DNA of 64,000 bases from Candidatus Ferrigenium altingense (GTDB taxonomy: Bacteria; Pseudomonadota; Gammaproteobacteria; Burkholderiales; Gallionellaceae). The stretch spans positions 367,730-431,729 of the forward strand of contig JAHRYS010000002.1 in NCBI GenBank assembly GCA_020621985.1. The letters run 5' to 3'. The notes below the pieces were generated by a model. The model saw only the letters and a list, made by a program, of their open reading frames with translations, ran no database searches and had not been told where the DNA came from. The translations under genes were made by a program, and so were the position numbers. Of this stretch, positions 44,951 through 53,332 are shown piece by piece (the first letter of the stretch is position 1; each line of letters starts with the position of its first letter).

Positions 44951-45060
44951 ACCACGAGGAAGAACAGAAAGTTACTTCAGGGATACCAATTGCCTGCAAG
45001 TAAACGCCAAATGGTGTGTAATCCTACAAATCACTTCGTGGTCTTCGTGCCCTTCGTGGA
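44951..45060. repeat. Repeat containing the CCACGAAG motif
   Basis: 45032-45060 reads, on the minus strand, CCACGAAGGGCACGAAGACC and continues with another CACGAAG, three near-identical 9-bp units. A degenerate inverted partner, ACCACGAGGAAGAAC, is at 44951. The same unit (CCACGAAGGACACGAAG) recurs at 63939-63955. It occupies most of the gap between thpR and corA. Confidence 0.7.
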
Positions 45061-45106
45061 AATGTTCTATAGGGTAAGTTAGTCATTAAGCAGCAGGGAC
45101 GCAGGC

Positions 45107-46057
45107 ATGCTCAATATTTTTACGCTGGAAAACGGACGGCTGGTGACAATCCGGCCAGATGAGGTCGCAACGCGCAAGCCGATCTGGGTGGATGCCATCG
45201 CACCCGGCGAAGACGAGCGCGAATGGGTGGCCAAGGCTTTTTCGACCATCCTGCCGCAACCGGAACATCTGCGCGACATCGAAGCGAGCGCGCGGTTCTA
45301 TGAGGAAAACGGGGAGCTGCATGTGCGTTCGGATTTCCTGCTCGGCAAGGAAAGCGATTCGCGCAGCATCATTGTGGCTTTCGTGCTGTCCGGCAACGTG
45401 CTGTTCAGCGTGCATGACGAGGATACGCCGGTCTTCCAGCACTTCCGCCTGCGTTCGCACGGGCAGCCCGACCTTGTCGCGGACAGCCTCGACGTGCTGG
45501 TCGATCTGTACGGCTCCGATGTGGAGTTTTCCGCCGATGCGCTCGAAGAGGCTTACGCCGATCTCGGCGAAATCAGCGAAGCGGTGCTGAACAGCACGCT
45601 CAGCGACAAACAGGCCGGCGCGGTGCTGGCCAGTATCGCCCATGCGGAACACCTGAACGGGCGCATCCGCCGCAACCTCATGGATACGCGCCGCGCGATT
45701 TCATTCCTGATGCGCAGCAAGCTGCTCGCCCCGGAACAGTTTGAAGAAGCGCGCCAGATCATGCAGGACATCGACTCGCTGGACGGGCATACCGCATTCC
45801 TGTTCGACAAGATCAATTTTCTGATGAATGCCACGGTCGGTTTCATCAACATCAACCAGAACAAGATCGTGCGCCTGTTCTCGGTGGCCGCGGTGGCGTT
45901 GTTGCCGCCCACCCTGATCGCTTCGGTCTATGGGATGAATTTTCAACACATGCCGGAACTTCAGTGGGCAAACGGCTATCTATTCGCCCTGTCGCTGATG
46001 GCGGCATCCGTCGCATTGCCATTTTGGCTGTTCCACCGCAAGGGTTGGCTGAAATAG
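45107..46057 (+). CDS. corA: CorA-family divalent cation transporter
   Basis: 316 residues. A long cytoplasmic domain with the coiled helix LNSTLSDKQAGAVLASIAHAEHLNGRIRRN precedes two C-terminal membrane segments. The signature YGMNF lies between them (SVYGMNFQHMPELQW), and a basic tail HRKGWLK ends the protein. Members carry Mg2+, Co2+, Ni2+ or Zn2+ as pentamers; which ion is used here is not decidable. A modest ribosome site (CAGGGACGCAGG) precedes the ATG. Confidence 0.94.
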   Translation: MLNIFTLENGRLVTIRPDEVATRKPIWVDAIAPGEDEREWVAKAFSTILPQPEHLRDIEASARFYEENGELHVRSDFLLGKESDSRSIIVAFVLSGNVLFSVHDEDTPVFQHFRLRSHGQPDLVADSLDVLVDLYGSDVEFSADALEEAYADLGEISEAVLNSTLSDKQAGAVLASIAHAEHLNGRIRRNLMDTRRAISFLMRSKLLAPEQFEEARQIMQDIDSLDGHTAFLFDKINFLMNATVGFININQNKIVRLFSVAAVALLPPTLIASVYGMNFQHMPELQWANGYLFALSLMAASVALPFWLFHRKGWLK

Positions 46058-46109
46058 GCCGTCCTGCGGCTGCTTGCCGCAGGCCCCAACCCAATACAAA
46101 GACTACGCC

Positions 46110-47195
46110 ATGAAAAAATCGAACTATTCCGCCCGGTCGGGCGGCTTGTTGTTGCTGGCCTTGTTGTGCCTGGAGTTTGCACCTGCGGCCCATGCCGGCG
46201 GCGAGGAATTTGCGCTGTGTGCCAAGCAATATCCGGACAACAACGCCGAGCGCCTGAGGTGCTACGACAATGCGCAGGCCGCTGCTACCATATCCGATCT
46301 GCCGCAGCCGGAAGATGACGAAGAAGCGCCGTCTGCAGCAGCGCAGGCGCCGGTCGCCGAGCGCTCCTATCTGACCAGGACCTGGAACCTGGATGACCGG
46401 ACCAGTCACGACGAAAGCAAGCTGGGCCGCCTTATACCGCACCGGCTAAACTATTTGATGGTCAGGAAAACCTTCAATGTCAACAATCGGCCTGTATCCC
46501 CCGCCGCTGTCAACGGCACGCCCACACCCGATGACATTGATGCGCTGGAAACCAAATTCCAACTGAGTTTCAAGAAGGATTTCGGCAGCCAGCAGGACAT
46601 CAATTTTTGGGACTTCAAGACATTGCGCGTGTGGGGGGCTTATACGCAGCAATCCAATTGGCAGGTGCTCAACACGCGCAATTCATCGCCGTTCCGCGAA
46701 ACCAATTACGAACCGGAACTGATTGCCACGTTCGGCACCGGCGCTGCGTCGGGATTGAAGATGGCCAATCTCGGCCTGGTGCACCAATCGAATGGAAAGC
46801 GCTTTACGGAATCGCGCAGCTGGAACCGCGTCTACCTGCAGGGCGGCTGGGAATGGAACAACAGCACGTCCATCATGGCGCGCGGCTGGTGGCGTATTCC
46901 GGAGAATTCGCTGAAAGACGACAACCCGGACATCGCCGATTATATCGGGCGGGCCGACCTGGTGGCGCGCTGGGAGCCCACGGATAAATCGCAGGCCGTA
47001 GCCGTGTTGCTGCGCAACAATCTCCGCTGGACGCAAAACCGCGGCTTCGTGCAGGTCGATTGGTCGACGCCGATCGCATTGGGCAATGCGGTGCGCGTGC
47101 ATGCGCAAGTGACTTCGGGTTTTGGCGAAAGCCTGATCGACTACAACCACCGCCAGAACACCTTCGGGCTGGGATTTTCTTTCCGCGAATGGTAG
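46110..47195 (+). CDS. pldA: Outer-membrane phospholipase A
   Basis: 361 residues with a signal peptide ending in AHAGG. The OMPLA catalytic block is present in NLGLVHQSNGKRF (His and Ser two residues apart), and the Asn follows in SWNRVYLQGGW. The C-terminus ends in a beta-strand with terminal aromatic (GLGFSFREW), as required for BAM insertion. An N-terminal extension of about 80 residues with two Cys (ALCAKQYP, LRCYDNA) precedes the barrel. It hydrolyses mislocated outer-leaflet phospholipids. Confidence 0.93.
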   Translation: MKKSNYSARSGGLLLLALLCLEFAPAAHAGGEEFALCAKQYPDNNAERLRCYDNAQAAATISDLPQPEDDEEAPSAAAQAPVAERSYLTRTWNLDDRTSHDESKLGRLIPHRLNYLMVRKTFNVNNRPVSPAAVNGTPTPDDIDALETKFQLSFKKDFGSQQDINFWDFKTLRVWGAYTQQSNWQVLNTRNSSPFRETNYEPELIATFGTGAASGLKMANLGLVHQSNGKRFTESRSWNRVYLQGGWEWNNSTSIMARGWWRIPENSLKDDNPDIADYIGRADLVARWEPTDKSQAVAVLLRNNLRWTQNRGFVQVDWSTPIALGNAVRVHAQVTSGFGESLIDYNHRQNTFGLGFSFREW

Positions 47196-47214
47196 CTTCC
47201 GGTGGGCGGATTTT

Positions 47215-47967
47215 TTATCCGCAAGGTTGCTGTTCGGGAGCCTCCAGCAAACATTTGATGACCGCGCCCGCCAGCATGAAGCCGAATAGCGGCGGCATGT
47301 AGCTGAGGGTGCCGTTTACCGCGCGCGGGCGGCCGCGGTCCAGCGCTTGCGGCGGCAGCGGCGGACGCGGCGCTTCATCCGAGAACACCGCGAGGATGCC
47401 CTTGCTGATGTCGTGATGGCGACGCAGGCGCTGGCGCATCTGGCTCGCCAGCGGGCACATGATGGTCTTGCTGATATCTGCCACCTTGATGTGCGCCGGG
47501 TCGATGCGGTTGCCCGCACCCATGCTGGAGGCCACTTTCAGTCCGCGCTTGTGGCTTTCGGCAACCAAGGCTTCCTTGCAGGCCAGCGAGTCGATGCAGT
47601 CGATCACGTAATCGCAGTCGCCCGGCACCAACTCGTTGACGTTCTCGCGGGTGAGAAAACAGCGCAGCACCGTCACCTCGCAATCGGGGTTGATGTCCGC
47701 GATGCGCGCACGCATCAGTTCGGCCTTGGATTGCCCGACGGTGGAAAGCAAGGCGGGCAGCTGGCGGTTGATGTTGCTGACGGCCACCACATCGTGATCG
47801 AGCAAGGTCAGCCGCCCGATCCCGGCGCGCGCCAGCGCTTCAGTGCAGTAGGAACCGACTCCGCCCATGCCGGCGACGAAGATATGCTTGCCGGCGAGAG
47901 TGCTGATACCTTCGCTGCCGATGAGGATGTGGGTGCGGGTGAATTGGGGAGGGATAGTGTTTGGCAT
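47215..47967 (-). CDS. tcdA: tRNA threonylcarbamoyladenosine dehydratase
   Basis: 250 residues of the E1-like/ThiF fold. GMGGVGSYCTEALARAGIG is the ATP loop, LLDHDVVAVSNINRQLPA holds the conserved Asp and Arg, and DYVIDCIDSLACKEAL carries the Cys-containing segment. TcdA (CsdL) cyclises t6A37 to ct6A in tRNAs using ATP. It is shorter than MoeB (no zinc CxxC pair) and is not in a sulfur-transfer operon, which supports the TcdA assignment. It converges with pldA. Confidence 0.92.
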   Translation of the reverse strand: MPNTIPPQFTRTHILIGSEGISTLAGKHIFVAGMGGVGSYCTEALARAGIGRLTLLDHDVVAVSNINRQLPALLSTVGQSKAELMRARIADINPDCEVTVLRCFLTRENVNELVPGDCDYVIDCIDSLACKEALVAESHKRGLKVASSMGAGNRIDPAHIKVADISKTIMCPLASQMRQRLRRHHDISKGILAVFSDEAPRPPLPPQALDRGRPRAVNGTLSYMPPLFGFMLAGAVIKCLLEAPEQQPCG

Positions 47968-47974
47968 GGTGCGA

Positions 47975-48805
47975 TTATAAATGCGATGGTTTTAATGCAG
48001 GTAACACCGTGAGCGTGTTCGCCGTGGCCGCCGCCGCGATCTCTTCCAGCGGCATGCCGCGCAATTCCGCCAGCGTCTGCGCGATGCGCGGCAGGTATTC
48101 CGGTTTGTTCGGAGCGCCGCGTTCGAGAAAGTCGGGCGGGATATCCGGCGCATCGGTCTCAAGCACGATGCTGCCCAGCGGCAGGGTCGCGGCGAGTTCG
48201 CGCAGACGCGTGGCGCGCGGGTAGGTCATCGCGCCGCCGAAACCGAGCCTGAAGCCGAGTCCGATGAATTCCTCCGCCTGCTGACGGCTGCCGCTGAAGG
48301 CGTGGATGATGCCTGTCCTGAGTGAAGTTGAAGGGCCTGTCCTGAGCGAAGTCGAAGGGCCGCTGCTCACATAGAATTGGCGCAGGTGTTTGAGGATTGT
48401 GTCCTGTGCGCGGCGAACATGCAGCAGCACCGGCAAATCGAATTCGCGCGCCAGCTTGAGCTGTTCGACGAAAAAGTGTTCCTGCCGCATGCGGTTGTGT
48501 GGTTCGATGAAAAAATCCAGCCCGATTTCACCGATCGCGACCGGGCGGTGTTCAAGCAAATAGCCGCGCAATACGTCGAGGTCTTCCGGCGCCGCGCTGT
48601 CGGTATACATCGGGTGGATGCCATAGGCGGGCGCGCAATCCGGGAATTGCCCGCATAGTTCGCGTACCGCTTCGAAGTTGCTGCGCGCGACCGAGGGCAC
48701 GACGATGCGGCTGACCCCGGCGGCCCGCGCGGCTTCCACCAAAGCGGCCTGGCTGCCGCCGAATTCGGCGGCATCGAGGTGGCAGTGGGTGTCTATGAAT
48801 TGCAT
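47975..48805 (-). CDS. tatD: TatD family deoxyribonuclease with repeat insertion
   Basis: 276 residues from the ATG at 48803-48805 giving MQFIDTHCHLD; a GTG twelve bases upstream is less family-like. Metal ligands are HCH at the start, the Glu of IGEIGLDFF, PVLLHVR, IIHAFSGS and ETDAPDIPP. Inside, two in-frame copies of PSTSLRTG follow YVSSG just before IIHAFSG, encoded by the 24-bp tandem repeat 48312-48359. Family members pass directly from the helix to the GVIHCFSG strand here, so these 16 residues are an acquired loop. Metal sites are untouched, so activity is likely kept. Confidence 0.92.
   Translation of the reverse strand: MQFIDTHCHLDAAEFGGSQAALVEAARAAGVSRIVVPSVARSNFEAVRELCGQFPDCAPAYGIHPMYTDSAAPEDLDVLRGYLLEHRPVAIGEIGLDFFIEPHNRMRQEHFFVEQLKLAREFDLPVLLHVRRAQDTILKHLRQFYVSSGPSTSLRTGPSTSLRTGIIHAFSGSRQQAEEFIGLGFRLGFGGAMTYPRATRLRELAATLPLGSIVLETDAPDIPPDFLERGAPNKPEYLPRIAQTLAELRGMPLEEIAAAATANTLTVLPALKPSHL
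48312..48359. repeat. Tandem 24-bp repeat inside tatD (CCTGTCCTGAGYGAAGTYGA unit)
   Basis: Two direct copies, 48312-48335 and 48336-48359, differ at two positions. On the coding strand each unit gives PSTSLRTG. The unit resembles a dispersed repeat (GACTTCGCTCAGGACAGGC and variants) that I know as frequent in environmental bacterial genomes. Eight codons per unit mean that any copy number preserves the frame. Confidence 0.88.
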
Positions 48806-48820
48806 AAGATCAAACACATT

Positions 48821-48881
48821 GTCCGCAGATTACACAGATTTACACAGATTAAAAATCTGCGAAATCTGTGTAATCTGCGGA
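48821..48881. repeat. Inverted array of the RCAGATTAC unit (copy 3)
   Basis: GTCCGCAGATTACACAGATT (from 48821) plus a further ACACAGATTA unit meets its reverse complement ending ...TGTGTAATCTGCGG near 48880, with almost no loop, so this is the most compact copy. It lies between the quinone oxidoreductase gene and tatD, 15 bp upstream of the tatD ATG. Confidence 0.85.
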
Positions 48882-48894
48882 TGAATAAAAGTCA

Positions 48895-49905
48895 TTACAT
48901 CGTCAGCACGACCTTGCCGGTCATGCCTCCGGTCTCGATCAAACGATGCGCCTCCGCCGCATCTTTCAGCGGCAGCCTGTGCGACACCAGCACGCCGAGC
49001 TTGCCCGCCTCGACGAGTTGCGCGCCCTGTTCCAGTATCCTGCGCTGGCGGATGCGCTCGTCGTGCAGCTTCAGCACCTGCGGAGTGAGCATCAGTTCAT
49101 AGCACAGCGACAGGTTGCGCAGCCTTGCCAACTGCACGTCGGCGGCGGCGAGCGGCGTGGCGAGGATAGTCACCACCTTGCCGCCGATGCGCGCGGCGTT
49201 CAGCGAGCGCAAAAAGGTCTCGTCGCCCACCGTGTCGAACACCACGTCCGCGCCTTTGCCGCCCGTCCAGTCCAGCGTCTCCCGCACGAAATCCTGCTCT
49301 TTGTAACGTATGATTTTTTCCGCGCCGAGGCCATGCGCCAGCCCGGCTTCCTTGTCGCCGCCCACGGTTACCGCGATATATGCGCCGAGGTGATGGGCGA
49401 GTTGCACGGCGATATGCCCCACGCCCCCGGCGGCGGCATGGATCAGGATGGTTTGCCCGGCCTGCAGGCTGGCGCGCTCGACCAGCGATTCCCAAGCGGT
49501 GAGCAGCACCAGCGGCAATGCGGCGCTTTCTTCCAGCGACAGGTTGGCGGGCTTCGCCGCACAATATTCCTCGTGCAGTATGGTGTATTCGGCGTAGCAG
49601 CCCGGCTCGCCGCCCAGATTTCCGCCCAGCCCGCCGTTGCAGAAATACACCGCATCACCGGGTTTGAAGCGAGTCACCGCGCTGCCGGTTTTCTCGACGA
49701 TGCCCGCGCCGTCGCAGCCGAGTATCGCGGGCAGTTTGTCGGGATAGTAAGCCGGCTTGGCGCGCAGCTTGGTGTCCAACGGATTCACTCCGGCGGCGGC
49801 GAGCTTCACCAGCAGGTGATGCGGCGAAGGCAGCTCAGGTCTGGCAATTTCGCGCAGTTGCAGCACGTCGGCATTGCCGGCGGCGGTCATCAATATGGCT
49901 TTCAT
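48895..49905 (-). CDS. Zinc-free alcohol dehydrogenase / quinone oxidoreductase family
   Basis: 336 residues from the ATG at 49903-49905. An MDR-superfamily GroES-like domain (AAGVNPLDTKLRA, LGCDGAGIVEKTGSAV) is followed by a Rossmann domain with AAAGGVGHIAVQLAHHLGA. The zinc ligands of true alcohol dehydrogenases are absent, fitting the QOR/zeta-crystallin branch that reduces quinones or enones with NADPH. The substrate is unknown. It is separated from tatD by a repeat and stands behind a 30-bp inverted repeat. Confidence 0.9.
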   Translation of the reverse strand: MKAILMTAAGNADVLQLREIARPELPSPHHLLVKLAAAGVNPLDTKLRAKPAYYPDKLPAILGCDGAGIVEKTGSAVTRFKPGDAVYFCNGGLGGNLGGEPGCYAEYTILHEEYCAAKPANLSLEESAALPLVLLTAWESLVERASLQAGQTILIHAAAGGVGHIAVQLAHHLGAYIAVTVGGDKEAGLAHGLGAEKIIRYKEQDFVRETLDWTGGKGADVVFDTVGDETFLRSLNAARIGGKVVTILATPLAAADVQLARLRNLSLCYELMLTPQVLKLHDERIRQRRILEQGAQLVEAGKLGVLVSHRLPLKDAAEAHRLIETGGMTGKVVLTM

Positions 49906-49920
49906 CAATAAATCTCCGGG

Positions 49921-50043
49921 TTCGTCATTCCCGCGCAGGCGGGAATCCAGCGGTTCTATTCAAAATGCCTTTAAGGTCTTGTCTCCGCGTTGCGGAGAAC
50001 TTGTCTTTATTGACTGGATTCCCGCCTGCGCGGGAATGACGAA
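49921..50043. repeat. Perfect 30-bp inverted repeat (ATTCCCGCGCAGGCGGGAAT type)
   Basis: Left arm 49921-49950 (TTCGTCATTCCCGCGCAGGC...) and right arm 50014-50043 are exact reverse complements over 30 bp around a 63-bp centre. The arm contains its own inner palindrome ATTCCCGC/GCGGGAAT and resembles the dRS3-like repeats known in Neisseria. The degenerate copy at 18691-18763 has the same outer bases. Confidence 0.88.
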
Positions 50044-50084
50044 TAGGTTATCTATTGGTCATTTGGTTATTGAGCGCGCCATGT

Positions 50085-50435
50085 TTAATGCATGCCGTCC
50101 ATGCGCTGCGCGAACAGCATCCTGACGAAACGGTGCGGATCTTTCATGCCGCGCTCCATTTGTGCGGGCGTGGGCGTGTAGTCCTCGCGTTCGGCCAAGG
50201 TATATCTGACATTGGTCTCGGGGTCGGTCAGGCCGCGCTCGATCTGCTCGGGTGTCAACTTGTAGTCCTTGCGGTCGGCAAACCGCGCCCTGACCTCGCT
50301 GCTTTCATCAGTCAGTCCGCGCTCTATCTGTGCCGCGTTCGGCGTGTAGTCCCTGCGTTCGGCAAATTCCTTGCGGATGGAGACATCTGCATTCGTCAGG
50401 CCTTGTTCTATTAGTTCCGGTGTCAGTTTTTGCAT
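50085..50435 (-). CDS. Four-repeat helical protein (LRV/HEAT-like)
   Basis: 116 residues made almost entirely of four repeats of about 28 residues. The consensus is xxxQIERGLTDPExxVRxxFAxRxDYxxTP, seen as LIEQGLTNADVSIRKEFAERRD, QIERGLTDESSEVRARFADR, QIERGLTDPETNVRYTLAER and QMERGMKDPHRFVRMLFAQR. The D-x-x-x-V-R pattern is that of leucine-rich-variant or HEAT-like two-helix repeats that form a protein-binding surface. No signal peptide, catalytic motif or partner gene is apparent. The DNA copies have diverged, so the repeat is old. Confidence 0.8.
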   Translation of the reverse strand: MQKLTPELIEQGLTNADVSIRKEFAERRDYTPNAAQIERGLTDESSEVRARFADRKDYKLTPEQIERGLTDPETNVRYTLAEREDYTPTPAQMERGMKDPHRFVRMLFAQRMDGMH

Positions 50436-50518
50436 GGTCGTGGTTTCTGTATGGTTGGTGGTGGCATGTCCGTGAGGGACGCTATGTTAAACTGAGCGCC
50501 TCATTTGCGCATCTTTTA

Positions 50519-50658
50519 AAGCTGCCTTAAAAATTGCTGCGGAGGGCATCTGCGGCGTTGCGCGGTACTCGGAATCCTCATGTACTTTATGTACATTCCG
50601 GTTTCTGCGTTCCGTGCGCCTTGCATCCATCCCTCCTCGCGAATTTTTAAGACAGCTT
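50519..50658. mobile_element. 140-bp MITE-like element A
   Basis: Terminal inverted repeats of 28 bp (AAGCTGCCTTAAAAATTGCT... at 50519 and ...GAATTTTTAAGACAGCTT to 50658) match at about 23 positions. The centre holds GTAC-TTTAT-GTAC (50582-50594). It carries no real gene. It ends 17 bp before the aroC ATG, so aroC depends on its sequence or on read-through for expression. Its design resembles element B at 54983-55105. Confidence 0.75.
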
Positions 50659-50675
50659 CTTGGAAGGGATAGGAT

Positions 50676-51764
50676 ATGTCTGGAAACACCTTAGGCACGT
50701 TGTTCACGGTGACTTCGTTCGGCGAATCGCACGGCGCGGCGATCGGCTGTATCGTCGATGGCTGCCCGCCGGGGCTGGCGTTAAGCGAGGCCGACCTCCA
50801 GCCGGATCTCGATAGGCGCAAGCCCGGCACCTCGCGCCACGTCACGCAGCGGCAGGAATCGGACACCGTGGAGATCCTGTCCGGCGTGTTCGAGGGCAAG
50901 ACCACCGGCACGCCGATCGCGCTGCTGATCCGCAACGAAGACCAGCGCAGCAAGGACTACGGCAGCATCGCCGAGACCTTCCGCCCCGGCCACGCCGACT
51001 ACACCTACTGGCAGAAATACGGCATCCGCGACCATCGCGGCGGCGGGCGCGCGTCGGCGCGCGAAACGGCGGCCCGTGTCGCGGCCGGAGCGATCGCGAA
51101 GAAGTGGCTGAATGAACGCTACGGCGTGACGGTGCGCGGCTACCTCGCACAGCTCGGCGAGATCGCGATCCCGTTCAAGAGCTGGGACGACGTGAACAAC
51201 AACCCGTTCTTCGCGCCCAACGCCGATGTGGTGCAGTCGCTGGAAGACTACATGGACGCGCTGCGCAAGTCCGGCGACTCCATCGGCGCGAAGCTCGCAG
51301 TCGTCGCGCACAACGTCCCGGTTGGCTGGGGCGAGCCGGTGTTCGATAGACTGGATGCCGAGATCGCCCACGCGCTGATGGGCATCAACGCGGTGAAGGG
51401 CGTCGAGATCGGCGCGGGCTTCGCCTGCGTGACGCAAAAGGGCAGCGAACACGGCGACGAACTCACGCCGGACGGATTCCTGTCGAACAACGCCGGCGGC
51501 ATCCTCGGCGGCATCTCCACCGGCCAGGACATCGTCGCGCACTACGCCGTCAAACCCACCTCCAGCATCCGCCTCCCGCGCCACTCGATCGACAAGGCGG
51601 GTGAAGCGGTGGATGTTTCCACCGAAGGCCGCCACGACCCCTGTGTTGGCATCCGCGCCACGCCGATCGCCGAGGCGATGCTCGCGCTGGTGCTGATTGA
51701 CCATGCGTTGCGGCATCGCGGGCAGAATGCGGATGTGGTTTGCGGGACGCCGAAGATACGTTAG
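50676..51764 (+). CDS. aroC: Chorismate synthase
   Basis: 362 residues. All three family signatures are seen: [18 protein letters not shown] near the start, the block [28 protein letters not shown], and [24 protein letters not shown], with [17 protein letters not shown] near the end. It makes chorismate from EPSP with reduced FMN. The ATG has GGAAGGGATAGG before it. An MITE-like element lies directly upstream. Confidence 0.97.
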   Translation: MSGNTLGTLFTVTSFGESHGAAIGCIVDGCPPGLALSEADLQPDLDRRKPGTSRHVTQRQESDTVEILSGVFEGKTTGTPIALLIRNEDQRSKDYGSIAETFRPGHADYTYWQKYGIRDHRGGGRASARETAARVAAGAIAKKWLNERYGVTVRGYLAQLGEIAIPFKSWDDVNNNPFFAPNADVVQSLEDYMDALRKSGDSIGAKLAVVAHNVPVGWGEPVFDRLDAEIAHALMGINAVKGVEIGAGFACVTQKGSEHGDELTPDGFLSNNAGGILGGISTGQDIVAHYAVKPTSSIRLPRHSIDKAGEAVDVSTEGRHDPCVGIRATPIAEAMLALVLIDHALRHRGQNADVVCGTPKIR

Positions 51765-51773
51765 GGGTTTTCA

Positions 51774-52130
51774 TTGAAACTCGAACATCGTTCATTGAAA
51801 TCGAAAGAAAAATTTGCAGATAGCCTCATGTCTTTGGCTAACATAATTCATGGCGCAGTTTTAATTGGTGTCTTTGTTTTCCCTCTTACCGCATTTGTCT
51901 CTGCTCTGTTTGCTGGAACAGAGCCTTTTTCATTCTTCGCAATCCTTGACCGAATGAGCTGGTCGAGTATTGGAGTATTTGGCGTCGTATATTTTTTGCC
52001 GGGACTTGTCGGACTCTACGCAAAAACAAAGGCAATGGATTTATATGATGAGGTTGCACAATCAACGCTTAGCAGCGCTATCGAGCGTCCCTTAAAAAGA
52101 TGCTATCGAAGCAAGCGTAGGATGGGTTGA
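51774..52130 (+). CDS. Hypothetical 118-aa membrane protein, 3' end in a repeat
   Basis: The frame opens with TTG at 51774, 9 bp after aroC. Residues about 24-48 (IIHGAVLIGVFVFPLTAFVSALFAG) and 65-84 (SIGVFGVVYFLPGLVGLYA) are membrane segments. The last 20 residues, from IERPLKRCYRSKRR on, are encoded by sequence that belongs to the adjoining repeat (a GATGGGTT...ACCCATC hairpin), so the original C-terminus may have been replaced. Composition is AT-richer than aroC. I recognise no family. Confidence 0.55.
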   Translation: MKLEHRSLKSKEKFADSLMSLANIIHGAVLIGVFVFPLTAFVSALFAGTEPFSFFAILDRMSWSSIGVFGVVYFLPGLVGLYAKTKAMDLYDEVAQSTLSSAIERPLKRCYRSKRRMG

Positions 52131-52762
52131 GCGCAGCGATACCCATCAAAAACCGCCGGGGGTTGCCCGGCAGCAAGTCACCTTCTTTTGCGTCGCCAAA
52201 AGAAGGTAACCGAAGAAAAGGCGACCCCGGTTTGCCGCACCCTTCGGGTGTTCCCTCGATCAGACGCAAACGAGCGGGGCTGCGCAACTCGCACGATCCG
52301 CTGCGCGGCCACGAGCTCAAACAGTGCTCGCCCAACTCCACCGCTCGTTTGCATCTGATCGAGGCGGCGCTCAGGGGAAATTAAAGTCGGTTTTGTGTGC
52401 GCTTTGCGCACGAGGTTTTGATTTGAGCGAGGAGGGCATGCCCTCCTCGCTGGTTTTGGTTTTCAGATTTTGACTTTCATCCCCTGTGCGCCGCCGAGTA
52501 GCGGAGGCTGGTCAGGGGGTTTCGGCGAGGACTGTCTGAGCGCGTAGCGCGAGTTCCGCAGCCGCCTGACCAGTCGAGCAACGCAGGGCACCCGAAGGGC
52601 GGCAAACCGGGGGCGTCTTCTTTGGGTTACCTTTCTTGGCAAGACAAGAAAGGTAACTAGCTGCCGGGCTACCCCCGGCGGTTTTGGTTTTGATTGTTGA
52701 TATGCTCACCCTTCGATACATCAGGGCGAACGGCCTTTAGTGCGTGAAACGCACCTGCAAAA
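52122..52762. repeat. 529-bp palindromic element (52153-52681) plus flanking hairpin
   Basis: No gene is credible here. Ends 52153-52174 (CCGCCGGGGGTTGCCCGGCA...) and 52660-52681 are reverse complements with one mismatch. Further inward come CTTCTTTTG/CAAGAAAGG-type arms, then an inner inverted pair GCAAACGAGCGG/CCGCTCGTTTGC, and at 52426-52451 a perfect 26-bp palindrome (AGCGAGGAGGGCA and complement). A GATGGGT/ACCCATC hairpin lies at 52123-52149. I have seen such long CCGCCGGGGG-ended elements in other proteobacterial genomes. It separates aroC and its neighbour from the toxin-antitoxin pair. Confidence 0.85.
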
Positions 52763-53047
52763 TCAAAAATCTTCCGGCCATTTGCGCGAACTGTGAACGA
52801 TGCCAAGTATCTGTATCTCATCGCCCCTCACGCGGTAGGCGATGATGTAAGGATAACGCCCATGCACCTGCTCGCGCGTTCCTTCGACTTGCCCCGGCCT
52901 GCCGATGTGCGGGTGTTTGGCGAGGGTTTGTGCTTCTTTGCGGATTGCGGTGATGACGCGGCGCGCCGCAGCGGGATTTTTGCGGGCAATATATTCGAAG
53001 ATCAACCGCAGGTCGTGGTAGGCGCTGGTGAGGTAGCGCAGGCGCAT
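52763..53047 (-). CDS. ParE/RelE-family toxin
   Basis: 94 residues. LRYLTSAYHDLRLIFEYIARKNPAAARRVITAIRKEA and HPHIGRPGQVEGTREQVHGRYPYIIAYRVRGDEIQILGIVHSSRKWP follow the RelE/ParE superfamily pattern: two N-terminal helices, then the strand block ending in the HxxRxWP motif. It follows its antitoxin gene with a one-base overlap (TGATG). ParE-type members inhibit gyrase while RelE types cut mRNA; the C-terminal pattern favours ParE. Confidence 0.9.
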   Translation of the reverse strand: MRLRYLTSAYHDLRLIFEYIARKNPAAARRVITAIRKEAQTLAKHPHIGRPGQVEGTREQVHGRYPYIIAYRVRGDEIQILGIVHSSRKWPEDF

Positions 53048-53280
53048 CAGTCCGGTTCGCCGTGCGTGAGGAAGAAATTCTCCACCTCTTTGTCCGTGGC
53101 GAATTGCCCGGCATCCGCTTCGGCGACGCGTTGTTTTAGTCTCGTGATGTATGTCTGGGTGCGTTGCAAATAGGATTCTAGCGCTTCGTTCACCAGCTCT
53201 GATTCACTACGGTGCATTTCGGTTGCGAGGCTGCCTAGTTGTGTTTGCAGATCCGGCCTGATTGCCACTGTTGCAGTCAT
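53047..53280 (-). CDS. Ribbon-helix-helix antitoxin
   Basis: 77 residues from the ATG at 53278-53280 (GGAGTTTGAT upstream). The N-terminal MTATVAIRPDLQTQLGSLATEMHRSESELVNEALESYLQ is a typical RHH/CopG DNA-binding unit: one strand and two helices. The tail DKEVENFFLTHGEPD should wrap the toxin. Antitoxin first, toxin second, is the usual order, and RHH antitoxins repress their own operon. Confidence 0.9.
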   Translation of the reverse strand: MTATVAIRPDLQTQLGSLATEMHRSESELVNEALESYLQRTQTYITRLKQRVAEADAGQFATDKEVENFFLTHGEPD

Positions 53281-53332
53281 ATCAAACTCCTTCAATCGAT
53301 TCTGTCCGGCTAGTTTATACCAGCGACCGAAT

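Noticed and set aside
50516..50953. 145-codon minus frame crossing MITE A and the aroC start
   Set aside because: It is antisense to aroC and repeat sequence and shows no protein-like composition.
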